A stretch of DNA of 64,000 bases from positions 5,339,501 to 5,403,500 of the forward strand of contig NZ_CP107921.1 in the NCBI RefSeq assembly GCF_036014215.1, read 5' to 3'. How positions within the stretch are numbered: the stretch's first letter is position 1; each line of letters opens with the position of its first letter. The notes beneath the pieces were generated by a model that did no database searches, was not told the origin of the DNA, and saw only the letters and a program-made list of their open reading frames with translations. This document shows, in pieces, positions 1 to 9,141 of this stretch. The DNA is from Streptomyces sp. NBC_00440 (GTDB lineage: Bacteria; Actinomycetota; Actinomycetes; Streptomycetales; Streptomycetaceae). The position numbers were made by a program, and so were the translations under genes.

Positions 1-3000
1 CACTGGCGCCGCACGATCTCCACGAGATCTTCCGCCGAGTACGCGCCGAACGTCACCCGGCGCGAGAAGCGCGAGCCCAGACCGGGGTTGGAGCCGAGGA
101 AGCGGTCCATCTCGCGCTCGTAACCCGCGACCACCACCGCCGTGTCGTCCCGGTGGTCCTCCATCAGCTTCACCAGGGTGTCGACCGCCTCCTGGCCGAA
201 GTCCGAGCCCGAGCCGCCCGCCGGGGTCAGCGCGTACGCCTCGTCGACGAAGAGCACACCGCCGCGCGCCCGCGCGAAGACCTCCTGGGTGAGCTGGGCG
301 GTGTGCCCCACATAGCGGCCCACCAGGTCCGCCCGCGCCACCTCGATCAGCTGGCCGCGCGGCAGCACCCCGAGCGCACCGAGCAGTTCCCCGTACAGCC
401 GGGCCACCGACGTCTTGCCGGTGCCGGGCGGGCCGGTGAAGACCAGATGGTGGCCGACCGAAGGGGCAGGCAGCCCGGCCGCCCGCCGTCTGCGCGCCGT
501 CGCCAGCAGATTGACCAGGTCCTGCACCTGCGACTTGGCGTCGTCGAGACCCACCAGCGAGGCCAGTTCCGCCATGATCGCGTCGAGCCTGGCGGCGTCG
601 GCCGGCTCGCTCTCGCCCGCGCCGATCGCCGCCGCTGCCTGCTCGCCCACGTCCGAAGGGAGCAGCGTCGTGAGGTCCTCCTCGGAGACCTCAGGCATGA
701 CGGCGAGCCGCAGCGCCTGCCGGTCGATCAGCTCCTCGAAGACCTTGCGGGCCGCGCGCGCGTTGCCGAACGACGTGTCCTTGTGCATCCGCTCGAAGTG
801 CACGGCCAGCGCCCGTTCGGTCTCCTCGCCCACCGTGTAGCGGTTCTGCTCGCACAGCAGCCGGACGATGGTGATCAGCTCGGGGACCGTGTAGTTCTCG
901 AACTCGACCGTACGGTTGAAACGCGACGCCAGGCCCGGGTTGGAGGCCAGGAAGGTGTGCATCTCGGAGGAGTAGCCGGCCGCGATGACCACCACGTCGT
1001 CCCGGTGGTCCTCCATCAGCTTCACCAGCGTGTCGACGGCCTCCCGCCCGAAGTCCGCGCCGCCGCCCGAAGGGCCGCCCTGGGTCAGCGCATAGGCCTC
1101 GTCGATGAACAGCACACCGCCCAGGGCCTCTTCGAAGACCTCGGTGGTCTTGATCGCGGTACCGCCGACCACCTTCGCCACCAGGTCGGCGCGGGCCACC
1201 TCGACCAGATGGCCGGACCGCAGGACCCCCAGCGTCGCGAGGATGCTCCCGTACAGCCGGGCCACCGACGTCTTGCCGGTGCCGGGCGGGCCCGCGAACA
1301 CCAGATGGCGGGCGGTGGCCGGGACGGGGAGCCCCGCCTCGCGGCGCCGTTCGGCCAGCCGGTTGAGGTTGACCAGGGTGGCGACCTGCTCCTTCACGGC
1401 GCGCAGACCGACCAGTTCGTCCAACCGCGCCAGCGGGCCGCGCGGGTCACCGGGGGCGCCCTCCTGCCCGTCGCTCTCGCCCGTGATGTCGGGCTCGCCG
1501 TTCTCCTCGCTGGTCAGCCGGTCGAGCACCAGCTCGCCCGCGGTGGACCCGCGGCGTACGCCCGCGCCCTTGTTCCCGGTGACCGTGCACCCGGCGGCGC
1601 GCACCCGCAGCCCGCTCACCGTCCGCAGTCCGTCCCCGCCACCCGCCGCGAACACGCACTCGGTCAGCTCGGCGCTCGCGTCCGCCCCGATGCTCGCCCC
1701 GTGCCGGCCCGCACCGCGCACCCGTACCCGTACGGCCGTCAACTCGGCCCCCGCGCCCTCCATTTCGAGCCCGTCGGTGCCGGGTGTCCCGATCTCGCAG
1801 TCGACGAGCGTGACTGCGCCGCCCGCCAGGACCGAGACACCGGCCCGTGCCGCGGACCGTACGACCGTGCCCTGGAAGGACGGCCTGGCCTCCCCGGCGC
1901 GGATGCCGCAGCCGCCCGCCGACGTGACCGTGCACGCCTCGGCCTTCCCGCGGGCCCCGTCCCGTACGTCGATGCCGTGCCCGCCGGTGTCCGTCACCTC
2001 GACCCGGCGCAGCACCGGATCCGCACCGTTCGTGACGACGATCCCGTGCCCGGCCGCCCCCGTCACGGTGACCCGGTCAAGCCGTGCGGTGCTGGCGCCG
2101 GTGAGCAGGATGCCGTCCGCCGCGCCCTCGGCCACCTCGGTGCGGACCAGCACGGTGGACGAACCGTCCTGGACGAGTACGCCGGCCGAACGGGCCCCGG
2201 TGACACGGGCGTCGGTGAACGTGCCGCGGGAGCGCCCGGTGACCGCGATGCCGTGGCCGCCGGGCCGGTCGACCCGCAGCCCGGTCAGCTCGGGATCCGT
2301 GGCGCCCGACAGGGTGACGCCGTGGGTGGTGGACCCGGTGGCCGCGCAGTCGGTCAGTACGGTCTGCGCGGCCGTCGATATGTGGAAGCCGATCACGCAG
2401 TCGACGGCCCGTACACCGGTGAACCTGGTCGTGGCGTTCTCCTCCACGGCGACACCGGGCTTGACGGTCCGCTCCACGGTGACATCGGTGAACGAGCCGC
2501 GCGCCCGGCCGTTGGCCAGGACGCCGTTGCCCCCGGCGTCCCGGACCGTGCAGCCGCGCACCTCGGTAGCGGCGTCCTCGCCCAGCACGATGCCCGAACT
2601 GCCCAGCCGCTCCAGCACACAGCCCTCGACGACGCTGGTCCGCGACGACAGGTCGACGATCCCCGCGCCCGCCGGATTGCTCACGGTGGTGTCGCGGATG
2701 GCGAGCGAACCCTCGTCCCTGGAGAGCAGCGCGGCCCAGGAGTTGCCGAACACCTCGCACTCCTCCAGGGCCGCCTGACCGTGCGGCACATCCACCACCG
2801 GTTCGTCCTCGTCGCCGCCCCCGCCCGCGACCAGCCGCAGCCCGGAGAGCTTCACCGCCTCGGCGAGCACCTGTACGGCGCTGCCGCTGCGCGGTGCGAT
2901 CTCGACCGTGCCGCCCGGCTCGTGGGCCACGACGGTGACCAGCTTCGTGACGACCAGGTTCTCGTCGTACCGCCCGGCCCTGACGCTGATCACCGAGCCG

Positions 3001-3083
3001 CCGCGCGCCGCGTTCAGCGCCTCGCCGATGGTGCGGTGGTCGCCCGCGCCTGCCGGGTCCACGACGATCAGATGGCGCGCCAC
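1..3083 (-). CDS. Parallel beta-helix protein with two CbxX/CfqX-type AAA+ ATPase domains (C-terminus beyond window)
   Basis: The visible part is 1027 codons, and the gene runs off the left edge. Residues 1 to about 500 are degenerate repeats of the right-handed beta-helix (pectate-lyase/NosD) kind, with recurring G-[IV]-x-[VL] and 'GGHGI' turns. Two AAA+ modules follow. Walker A motifs (GPPGTGKT) lie at residues 598-605 and 884-891, each followed by a Walker B-like LF[IV]DEAY and a VDTLVKLMEDHRDD stretch. This is the CbxX/CfqX/EccA family layout, whose members are ATP-driven remodelling factors. I chose the GTG at 3083 because GGGAG lies 6 nt upstream; an ATG at 3097 is out of frame. The substrate cannot be deduced. 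A role in type VII secretion is possible because EccA belongs to this AAA family, but no esx or eccC gene is in view. Confidence 0.85.
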   Translation of the reverse strand, partial: MARHLIVVDPAGAGDHRTIGEALNAARGGSVISVRAGRYDENLVVTKLVTVVAHEPGGTVEIAPRSGSAVQVLAEAVKLSGLRLVAGGGGDEDEPVVDVPHGQAALEECEVFGNSWAALLSRDEGSLAIRDTTVSNPAGAGIVDLSSRTSVVEGCVLERLGSSGIVLGEDAATEVRGCTVRDAGGNGVLANGRARGSFTDVTVERTVKPGVAVEENATTRFTGVRAVDCVIGFHISTAAQTVLTDCAATGSTTHGVTLSGATDPELTGLRVDRPGGHGIAVTGRSRGTFTDARVTGARSAGVLVQDGSSTVLVRTEVAEGAADGILLTGASTARLDRVTVTGAAGHGIVVTNGADPVLRRVEVTDTGGHGIDVRDGARGKAEACTVTSAGGCGIRAGEARPSFQGTVVRSAARAGVSVLAGGAVTLVDCEIGTPGTDGLEMEGAGAELTAVRVRVRGAGRHGASIGADASAELTECVFAAGGGDGLRTVSGLRVRAAGCTVTGNKGAGVRRGSTAGELVLDRLTSEENGEPDITGESDGQEGAPGDPRGPLARLDELVGLRAVKEQVATLVNLNRLAERRREAGLPVPATARHLVFAGPPGTGKTSVARLYGSILATLGVLRSGHLVEVARADLVAKVVGGTAIKTTEVFEEALGGVLFIDEAYALTQGGPSGGGADFGREAVDTLVKLMEDHRDDVVVIAAGYSSEMHTFLASNPGLASRFNRTVEFENYTVPELITIVRLLCEQNRYTVGEETERALAVHFERMHKDTSFGNARAARKVFEELIDRQALRLAVMPEVSEEDLTTLLPSDVGEQAAAAIGAGESEPADAARLDAIMAELASLVGLDDAKSQVQDLVNLLATARRRRAAGLPAPSVGHHLVFTGPPGTGKTSVARLYGELLGALGVLPRGQLIEVARADLVGRYVGHTAQLTQEVFARARGGVLFVDEAYALTPAGGSGSDFGQEAVDTLVKLMEDHRDDTAVVVAGYEREMDRFLGSNPGLGSRFSRRVTFGAYSAEDLVEIVRRQ

Positions 3084-3343
3084 AGGGGCTCCCTCATGCT
3101 CGGTACTCCGGTCGGCCGACGGCCGCCCGACCGGAGACCATCATGCCAAGGGACCGGACGGGGTGATCTCCGGCCCGCACCCGCCGGAGCCCGGCGCGGA
3201 CCATCCGATGACAAGCCCCGAGCCCGGCCCTGCGCCCGGCTCCGGGTCAGTCCTGAGACACCCCTGAGCGTGACCCGGCCCTTCAACTACCGTGCTGGTG
3301 ACCCGCTCTCGCGGACCGGGAGTCCGCCCACCCGAGGAGTGCC

Positions 3344-4591
3344 ATGTCCACCGCCCAGGACACCCCGAACATCCCGGACATCCTCTCGCCGGAGTTCGCT
3401 GCGGACCCGTACCCCGTCTACCGCGCTCTGCGCGAGCACAAGCCGTTGCTCTGGCACGAGGCCATGCAGAGCTATGTCGTCTCGCGGTACGAGGACGTGG
3501 AGCGGGTCTTCAAGGACCGCGAGGCCGCCTTCGCCACGGACAACTACGACTGGCAGCTCGAACCGGTACACGGCCGGACGATTCTTCAGCTCAGCGGGCG
3601 TGAGCACGCGGTCCGCCGGGCCCTGGTCGCGCCGGCCTTCCGGGGCAGCGACCTGGAGCAGAAGTTCCTGCCGGTCATCGAGCGCAACGCCCGCGAGCTG
3701 ATCGACACGCTGCTCGACGGGGCCGCTCCGGGGACAGGGTCGGGGACCGCGGACCTCGTGGAGGGGTTCGCCACGCGCTTCCCCGTCAACGTCATCGCCG
3801 ACATGCTCGGTCTGGACAAGGCCGACCACGCCAAGTTCCACGGCTGGTACACGTCGGTGATCGCGTTCCTCGGGAACCTGACCGGGGACCCGGAGGTCGC
3901 TGCGGCGGGCGAGCGCACCCGCCAGGAGTTCGCCGCGTACATGATCCCGGTGATCCAGCACCGCAGGGAGCACCCGGGCGACGACCTGCTCTCCGCGCTC
4001 TGCGCTGCCGAGGTCGACGGGGTGCGGATGAGTGACGAGGACATCAAGGCCTTCTGCAGCCTGCTCCTCGCGGCCGGCGGCGAGACCACCGACAAGGCCA
4101 TCGCGAGCATCTTCGCCAATCTGCTGGCCCACCCGGAGCAGCTCGCCGCGGTACGGGCCGACCGCGCCCTCATCGACCGGGCCTTCGCCGAGACCCTGCG
4201 TTTCACCCCGCCCGTTCACATGATCATGCGGCAGACCGCGAAGGAGGTCACCCTGAGCGGCGGCACGGTCCCGGCAGGCGCCACCGTGACCTGTCTGATC
4301 GGCTCGGCCAACCGCGACGGCGAGCGGTACGCCGACCCCGACACGTTCGACATCTTCCGTACGGACCTGACGTCGGCCACCGCGTTCTCGGCGGCGGCCG
4401 ACCATCTGGCCTTCGCGCTGGGCCGGCACTTCTGTGTGGGCGCCCTGCTCGCCAGGGCGGAGGTGTCGACCGGGGTCGGCCAACTCCTGGACGCCCTGCC
4501 GGACATGCGCTTCGAGGACGGTTATGTCCCCGTCGAGCAGGGGGTGTTCACCCGGGGGCCGCGGGAGGTCCGCGTACGGTACGGCGCCTGA
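3344..4591 (+). CDS. Cytochrome P450
   Basis: A 415-residue soluble bacterial P450 of normal length. The I-helix oxygen-activation motif AAGGETT is at residues 243-249, the ExxR pair is E283-R286 (ETLR), and the heme-binding loop FALGRHFCVG starts at residue 357 with the thiolate ligand C364. It would hydroxylate an unknown small substrate using electrons from a ferredoxin and its reductase, neither of which is encoded next to it. The ATG at 3344 is preceded by GAGGAG. The gene is transcribed away from the beta-helix/AAA gene, with about 260 nt between the two starts, and converges on the VOC gene. The substrate cannot be predicted from sequence. Confidence 0.95.
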   Translation: MSTAQDTPNIPDILSPEFAADPYPVYRALREHKPLLWHEAMQSYVVSRYEDVERVFKDREAAFATDNYDWQLEPVHGRTILQLSGREHAVRRALVAPAFRGSDLEQKFLPVIERNARELIDTLLDGAAPGTGSGTADLVEGFATRFPVNVIADMLGLDKADHAKFHGWYTSVIAFLGNLTGDPEVAAAGERTRQEFAAYMIPVIQHRREHPGDDLLSALCAAEVDGVRMSDEDIKAFCSLLLAAGGETTDKAIASIFANLLAHPEQLAAVRADRALIDRAFAETLRFTPPVHMIMRQTAKEVTLSGGTVPAGATVTCLIGSANRDGERYADPDTFDIFRTDLTSATAFSAAADHLAFALGRHFCVGALLARAEVSTGVGQLLDALPDMRFEDGYVPVEQGVFTRGPREVRVRYGA

Positions 4592-4620
4592 CCATCAGGC
4601 GGCCCGCCCACCGGGGGCCC

Positions 4621-4669
4621 GCCCACCGGGGTCGACTCACCGGTGGCCGGCTCACCGGCCCCGGTGGGC
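4621..4669. terminator. Inverted repeat between P450 and VOC genes
   Basis: GCCCACCGGGG (4621-4631) pairs with CCCCGGTGGGC (4659-4669). The spacer contains a further CACCGG/CCGGTG hairpin, and a GGCCCGCCCACCGGG unit is duplicated just upstream (from 4601). The position between convergent genes suggests a bidirectional terminator, although there is no T-tract. Confidence 0.5.
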
Positions 4670-4689
4670 CGGCCGCCGGCGGGCGCGGT

Positions 4690-5205
4690 TCAGCCCGCGT
4701 TGCCGTAAGGCTGGGTGATGACTTCCATGGCGTGCCCCGACGGATCCATGAAGTAGACCCCGCGGCCGCCGTGCAGATGGTTGATCTCGCCGGGCTGCTT
4801 CTTGTACGGGTCGGCGTAGAAGTCCGTACCGGTGGCCCGCATCCTGGCGAAGATCCCGTCGAAAGCCTCCTCGGGGACGAGGAAGGCATAGTGCTGGACG
4901 GGGAGCGGCGACCCGGGCGGTACGGTCGCGAAGTCCAGGGTCACGCCGTTGCTCAGCTCCACCGGGACGAAGGGGCCCCATTCGGCCCCGGCCCGCAGAC
5001 CGAGCACGGTGGCCAGGAACTCGGCGGACTCCCGGTTGTCCCGGGAGGGAACGATGGTGTGGTTCAGCTCGACGGGGAAGGGCCGGGATGCCGGATCGGC
5101 CCCGGGCTGTGATGCTGATCCCGGTACCACTGCCCCTGGCCCCGCTGTTGTTTCCTCCACCGCTACTGCTGCTTCTGTTGTTGCTGCTGCTTCTGATTCC
5201 GACAC
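4690..5205 (-). CDS. VOC (glyoxalase/extradiol dioxygenase fold) protein
   Basis: 171 residues. From about residue 42 it is a two-motif VOC domain, with candidate metal ligands H49 (ELNHT), the histidine of VQHYAFLV, and E161 in GHAMEVI. Such proteins bind a divalent metal and act as glyoxalases, dioxygenases or antibiotic-binding proteins. The exact reaction is unknown. The first 40 residues are a low-complexity Ala/Thr/Glu/Gly tail outside the fold. The GTG at 5205 has GGAGG 9 nt upstream, so this tail appears to be translated. Its codons are mostly A-ending (GCA, ACA, GAA, TCA), unlike the rest of the gene and unlike neighbouring genes. Confidence 0.8.
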   Translation of the reverse strand: MSESEAAATTEAAVAVEETTAGPGAVVPGSASQPGADPASRPFPVELNHTIVPSRDNRESAEFLATVLGLRAGAEWGPFVPVELSNGVTLDFATVPPGSPLPVQHYAFLVPEEAFDGIFARMRATGTDFYADPYKKQPGEINHLHGGRGVYFMDPSGHAMEVITQPYGNAG

Positions 5206-5538
5206 TGTGGAATGCCTCCAACGGGCATCTCACGGGCCACCTCCACGCCTCACCCGGCCGGTGACCGACGCGCGATGCCGTACGGACCACCCTAGGGCGT
5301 GTCCGGCCCACCCGCACGGGGTCATTCGCGCCACCCATGGACTCGGACCTGTGCGGACAACTCGGCTCGGGCGGGCGGCGGTTCACCGGCTGCTTCACCC
5401 AGCCAGGTGAATCAGGGCAAGCATGCACGTTTCTGCACCGCGGCGCTTCCTAAGGTGTGTCACGTCGCCCAGGCCCTCGCAGGCCGGCCCGTTGCCGCCG
5501 ACCGGACCGATGCCACAGCGACCGAACGGGGGTCCGTC
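5206..5538. other. Divergent intergenic region between VOC and STAS genes
   Basis: 333 nt with no convincing gene. It must carry promoters in both directions. I see no clear -35/-10 pair or operator. A GGGGG stretch 7 nt before the STAS start is the likely ribosome binding site. Confidence 0.5.
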
Positions 5539-5928
5539 ATGGATACGAAGGACGAGCACACGGAACACACAGAGAAGTCACAGCGCACGGAGCCGTCGGG
5601 CCCGGCCGCCCGCAGTTACACCGCGGGCCGTTTCACCGTGGTCGAGCTGCGTGGCGAGATCGATCTCCTCGCGGCGGGTCACATCCGTGAGTGCACCGAC
5701 GCCGCCACCGCGCCCCAGGGCGCGCGCGTGATCGTCGACCTCCGCCCCGCGACCTTCATCGACTGCGCGGCGCTGGGGTTGCTCTGCCGCGCCAGACGGC
5801 GGGTGCTCGACCGCGGCGGCTCCATCGACCTGGTCTGCACCCGCGCGCTGCATCTGCGGATGCTGCGGGTCACCGGCCTGGCCGGTTACTTCCCGAGCAG
5901 CCCCACCGTGGCCGAGATCTCGGCCTGA
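5539..5928 (+). CDS. STAS-domain protein (anti-sigma-factor-antagonist-like) lacking the phospho-serine
   Basis: 129 residues: a charged N-terminal tail (1-25), then a complete STAS domain (VVELRGEIDLL... VIVDLRPATFIDCAALGLL). In SpoIIAA/RsbV-type proteins the corresponding motif is D-S-S-G, and its serine is phosphorylated by the partner anti-sigma kinase. Here the motif is D75-C76-A77-A78, so no Ser or Thr is available. The protein may be a constitutively active antagonist or have a non-sigma role. No anti-sigma kinase gene is adjacent. The ATG at 5539 fits the domain start. Its 3' end overlaps the end of the convergent regulator remnant by 43 nt. Confidence 0.8.
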   Translation: MDTKDEHTEHTEKSQRTEPSGPAARSYTAGRFTVVELRGEIDLLAAGHIRECTDAATAPQGARVIVDLRPATFIDCAALGLLCRARRRVLDRGGSIDLVCTRALHLRMLRVTGLAGYFPSSPTVAEISA

Positions 5929-6424
5929 AGGATCCGGCCCGCGGCGTCCGCGTCGCCCCGGCGGACCGCCGCCACCAGTGCGGTGTGCGGTTCGTCGCCG
6001 TGGTTCGGGTCATGGCTGCGCAGGCCGAGCAGCGCCACCAGCTCGATGAGCCCTTCCCGCAGCACGGGGACGAACCGGTCGAAGAGATCCGTCAGCACGG
6101 GGTTGTGCGCGGCGGCGACCACCGCCGCGTGCAGGGCGATGTCCGCGTCCACGAAAGCCGCGTCGTCCGCACCTGAGGCCGCGGCCCGGCGGCCCTCCAG
6201 GGCTGTGTCCATCGCGGCCAGATCACCGTCCGTACGCCGGGCCGCGGCCAGCCGGGCCGCGTGGACCTCGACCATCGACCGGACCTCGTACACATCCGCG
6301 ACGGCGGCCCTGCGCAGCCGTGCCGGCCAGTCCTCCGCGGCTTCGGTGGCGATGACGAAGACCCCCGCGCCCTGCCGGGACCTGAGCAGCCCCGACCCGG
6401 CCAGCGCGCGCACCGCCTCCCGGC
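5886..6424 (-). pseudogene. Truncated GntR/FadR-family (FCD) regulator
   Basis: Reading leftwards, the frame opens at the junction with [13 protein letters not shown] and RSRQGAGVFV. These are the end of the recognition helix and the wing of a GntR winged helix. A full FCD effector domain follows (VYEVRSMVEVHAARLAAARR, then FVDADIALHAAVVAAAHN). Everything upstream of REAV (the first helices, roughly 35-45 residues of a normal regulator) is missing and is replaced by the start of leuA on the other strand. No suitable start codon with a ribosome binding site precedes the conserved part. I therefore call it a 5'-deleted remnant. The effector-binding part is intact but DNA binding should be lost. 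Confidence 0.7.
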
Positions 6425-8170
6425 ATGCAGTTCCCCACCCTCCGCACGCCGCAGGGCCCGGTGCCGCCCGGCGCCCCCGGCTGGAACCCGCAGCGCGCCA
6501 GCGCCATGCCGTCCCACCGCTACCGGTCCGCACACGAGCGGGTCTCCGTGCCGCTGGCCGACGCCGACCGGGGCTGGCCCTCCCGCCGGTTCGAGCAGGC
6601 TCCGCTCTGGGTGCCCGTGGATCTGCGCGACGGCAACCAGGCGCTCGCCGAACCCATGGACCCGGCCCGCGAGCGCCGGATGTTCGACCTGCTGGTGACC
6701 ATGGGGTTCAAGGAGATCGAGGTCGGCTACCCGTCGGCCAGCCGTACGGACTTCGACTTCGTACGGCAGCTCGCGGAGCCCGGCGCCGTCCCCGAAGACG
6801 TCACTGTCGTCGTCTTCACCGCCGCCCGCCCCGACCTCATCGAGCGGACCTTCGCCTCCATCGAGGGGCTGCCGCGCGCCGTCGTGCACCTCTACACCGC
6901 CACCGCTCCCGTCTGGCGCGACATCGTCCTGGGGCGGACCAGGGGCGAACTGGTCGCGCTGGTACGGAAGTCGGCCGAGCAGATGGCCCGCATCGCGGAC
7001 GCATCCGCCGGCTCCGTGCGGTTCGAGTTCTCGCCCGAGGTCTTCAACCTCACCGAGCCGGACCTCATCCTGGAGATCTGCAACGGCCTGACCGAGCTGT
7101 GGGACGCCTCGCCGGACCGGCCGGTCATCCACAACCCCCCGGCCACCGTGGAGATCGCCACCCCCAACGTCTACGCCGACCAGATCGAGTACATGCACCG
7201 CCACCTGGAGCGGCGCGGCTCGGTCGTCCTCTCCGTGCACCCGCACAACGACCGGGGCACCGGCGTCGCCTGCGCGGAGCTGGCCGTGCTGGCCGGGGCG
7301 CAGCGCGTCGAGGGGTGCCTCTTCGGCAACGGCGAACGGACCGGCAACGTCGACCTGGTGACCCTCGCCCTCAATCTGCACGCCCAGGGCATCGACCCGA
7401 TGGTGGACTTCTCGGACATCGACGAGATCCGGCGCACCGTCGAGTACTGCAACCGCCTCCCGGTGCACGAGCGCCACCCGTACGGCGGCGATCTCGTCTA
7501 CACCGCCTTCTCCGGTACGCACCAGGACGCCATCAAGAAGGGGATGGCCCACCAGTCGGGCCGCGAGCTGTGGACCGTGCCGTACCTGCCGATCGACCCG
7601 GCCGACGTGGGCCGCGACTACGAGGCCGTCATCCGGGTCAACAGCCAGTCGGGCAAGGGCGGGATCGCGTATCTGCTGCAGACCGGGTACGGGCTCGACC
7701 TGCCGCGCCGCCTCCAGATCGACTTCTCGTCGGTGGTCCAGCGCGAGACCGACGACAGCGGCGAGGAGATCAGCGGCAAGCAGCTGTGGGAGCTGTTCAG
7801 CACGGTGTACCTCGCACCGGGTGAGGACGGGCCGCTGGTGCTCGGTGACTGGCGTACGGCCGAAGTGGGCGGGGGAGAGCACGAGTTCAGCTGCACCCTG
7901 AACGGGGTGCCGTACCGGGGCACCGGCAACGGGCCGCTCTCCGCCTTCACCGCCGCCCTCGCCGACGCGGGGACGGAGGCAGGCATCCTGCACTACACCG
8001 AGCACGCCACCGGCGCCGGCCCGGACAGCCCCGCCGTCGCGTACGCCGAGTGCCGGGTGGGCGGACGGACGTACTGGGGCGCGGGACGGGACACCTCTGT
8101 CCTGACGGCATCGGTGCGCGCGGTGCTCGCCGCGGTGAACCGCGCCGCGCCGCAACCCGCCAGGGCGTAA
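6425..8170 (+). CDS. leuA: 2-isopropylmalate synthase (actinobacterial LeuA form)
   Basis: 581 residues. It condenses acetyl-CoA with 2-ketoisovalerate in the first committed step of leucine synthesis. The catalytic barrel has DLRDGNQ at residues 66-72, the metal-binding HPHNDRGT near residues 272-279, [12 protein letters not shown], and a full C-terminal regulatory domain (about 440-575, the leucine-feedback region in the family). The N-terminal TLRTPQGPV...[10 protein letters not shown] matches the extended N-terminus of mycobacterial LeuA, which supports the ATG at 6425 rather than 6506. No purine-rich ribosome binding site is visible before 6425, because the upstream DNA is the truncated regulator. 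Expression would need a promoter inside that remnant or a leaderless start. Confidence 0.93.
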   Translation: MQFPTLRTPQGPVPPGAPGWNPQRASAMPSHRYRSAHERVSVPLADADRGWPSRRFEQAPLWVPVDLRDGNQALAEPMDPARERRMFDLLVTMGFKEIEVGYPSASRTDFDFVRQLAEPGAVPEDVTVVVFTAARPDLIERTFASIEGLPRAVVHLYTATAPVWRDIVLGRTRGELVALVRKSAEQMARIADASAGSVRFEFSPEVFNLTEPDLILEICNGLTELWDASPDRPVIHNPPATVEIATPNVYADQIEYMHRHLERRGSVVLSVHPHNDRGTGVACAELAVLAGAQRVEGCLFGNGERTGNVDLVTLALNLHAQGIDPMVDFSDIDEIRRTVEYCNRLPVHERHPYGGDLVYTAFSGTHQDAIKKGMAHQSGRELWTVPYLPIDPADVGRDYEAVIRVNSQSGKGGIAYLLQTGYGLDLPRRLQIDFSSVVQRETDDSGEEISGKQLWELFSTVYLAPGEDGPLVLGDWRTAEVGGGEHEFSCTLNGVPYRGTGNGPLSAFTAALADAGTEAGILHYTEHATGAGPDSPAVAYAECRVGGRTYWGAGRDTSVLTASVRAVLAAVNRAAPQPARA

Positions 8171-8214
8171 ACGCGCCGGCGGGCCCGCCACCGGGCCTGC
8201 CAGACTCGGGTCCC

Positions 8215-8973
8215 ATGTCTAGGACCTTTGAAGAGCTGGTGGCCGAGGCCGACTCCGTATCCGTCGACGGCTGGGACTTCTCCTGGCTGGACGGGCGTGC
8301 CACCGAGGAGCGCCCGTCGTGGGGGTACGCCCGTGCGATGGGGGAGCGGATGGGCCGGGCATCGGCCGCCCTCGACATCCAGACCGGCGGCGGGGAGGTG
8401 CTGGCCGGGGTGGCGAAACTGCCGCCGCTGGCGGTGGCCACCGAGGCCTGGCCGCCGAACGTGGCCAAGGCCACCGCCCTGCTGCATCCGCTGGGTGCGG
8501 CGGTGGTGGCCGACCCGGACGAGCCGCCGCTGCCCTTCGCTGACGGGGCCTTCGACCTGGTCGTCAGCCGCCATCCGGTGAAGGCCCACTGGGAGGAGAT
8601 CGCCCGGGTACTGGCCCCCGGCGGTACGTACTTCTCCCAGGAGGTCGGCCCGGCCAGCGTCTTCGAGCTCGTCGAGTACTTCCTCGGCCCGCAGCCCGAA
8701 GCGCGCAAGGGACGCGACCCGGAGGCGGCGCGCACCGCGGCGCGGGCGGCGGGGCTGGAGGTGACCGATCTGCGGCTGGAGAGCCTGCGCACCGAGTTCT
8801 TCGACATCGGCGCTGTCATCTACTTCCTGCGCAAGGTGATCTGGATGGTGCCCGGTTTCACCACGGAGGCGTATCTGCCGCAGCTCCGGGCCCTGCACGA
8901 GCGGATCGAGGCCGAGGGACCGTTCCTCGCGCACACGACGCGCTTCCTCATCGAGGCCCGCAAGCCGCAGTGA
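8215..8973 (+). CDS. Class I SAM-dependent methyltransferase
   Basis: 252 residues with a degenerate Rossmann glycine motif (ALDIQTGGGEVL, about residues 57-68), an acidic motif II region, and the post-motif 'PFADGAFDLVVSRH' typical of UbiE/Methyltransf_11 proteins. A C-terminal region (VIYFLRKVIWMVPGF) completes the domain. It should transfer a methyl group from SAM to an unknown small molecule. The start at 8215 has a poor ribosome binding site; a CAGACT box 8 nt upstream resembles a -10 element. It lies 44 nt after leuA in the same direction and could be co-transcribed, but its function is not obviously tied to leucine synthesis. Confidence 0.8.
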   Translation: MSRTFEELVAEADSVSVDGWDFSWLDGRATEERPSWGYARAMGERMGRASAALDIQTGGGEVLAGVAKLPPLAVATEAWPPNVAKATALLHPLGAAVVADPDEPPLPFADGAFDLVVSRHPVKAHWEEIARVLAPGGTYFSQEVGPASVFELVEYFLGPQPEARKGRDPEAARTAARAAGLEVTDLRLESLRTEFFDIGAVIYFLRKVIWMVPGFTTEAYLPQLRALHERIEAEGPFLAHTTRFLIEARKPQ

Positions 8974-9016
8974 CCCCCCTTTGATCCCTTGGCCCGGTGT
9001 CCACCGGCTGTAGTGG

Positions 9017-9058
9017 CCCGCCCGCCCGCCCGCCCGCCCGCACGCACGCCCGCACGCC
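9017..9058. repeat. CCCG simple-sequence tract
   Basis: Six perfect CCCG units (9017-9040) are followed by the variant run CACGCACGCCCGCACG. The tract is non-coding, between the methyltransferase and the prepilin peptidase genes. It is prone to slippage and may also act as a weak transcription barrier. Confidence 0.85.
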
Positions 9059-9128
9059 CCTCCCCGGCCCGTGCCCGCCCCTTCCGGGAGGGCGGCGCAT
9101 GACCCGGACCCCGTTCCCCCGGCCGGTC

Positions 9129-9134
9129 TAAACT
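9129..9134 (+). promoter_or_regulatory. -10 box (TAAACT) of a leaderless promoter
   Basis: TAAACT ends 7 nt before the GTG start at 9142, so the transcript should begin at or next to the start codon. No ribosome binding site is present. The -35 region is weak. Confidence 0.55.
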
Positions 9135-9141
9135 CGGCCGG

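Noticed and set aside
153..3701. Very long open frame on the + strand opposite the beta-helix/AAA gene
   Set aside because: It is an antisense shadow created by GC-biased codons. The composition (Arg/His/Gln/Pro-rich, no domains) is that of a shadow, while the minus strand gives clear Walker and beta-helix motifs.
6506..6508. Alternative leuA start at 6506
   Set aside because: The 27 residues between 6425 and 6506 match the conserved N-terminus of actinobacterial LeuA (RTP-GPxP...WNPQR).
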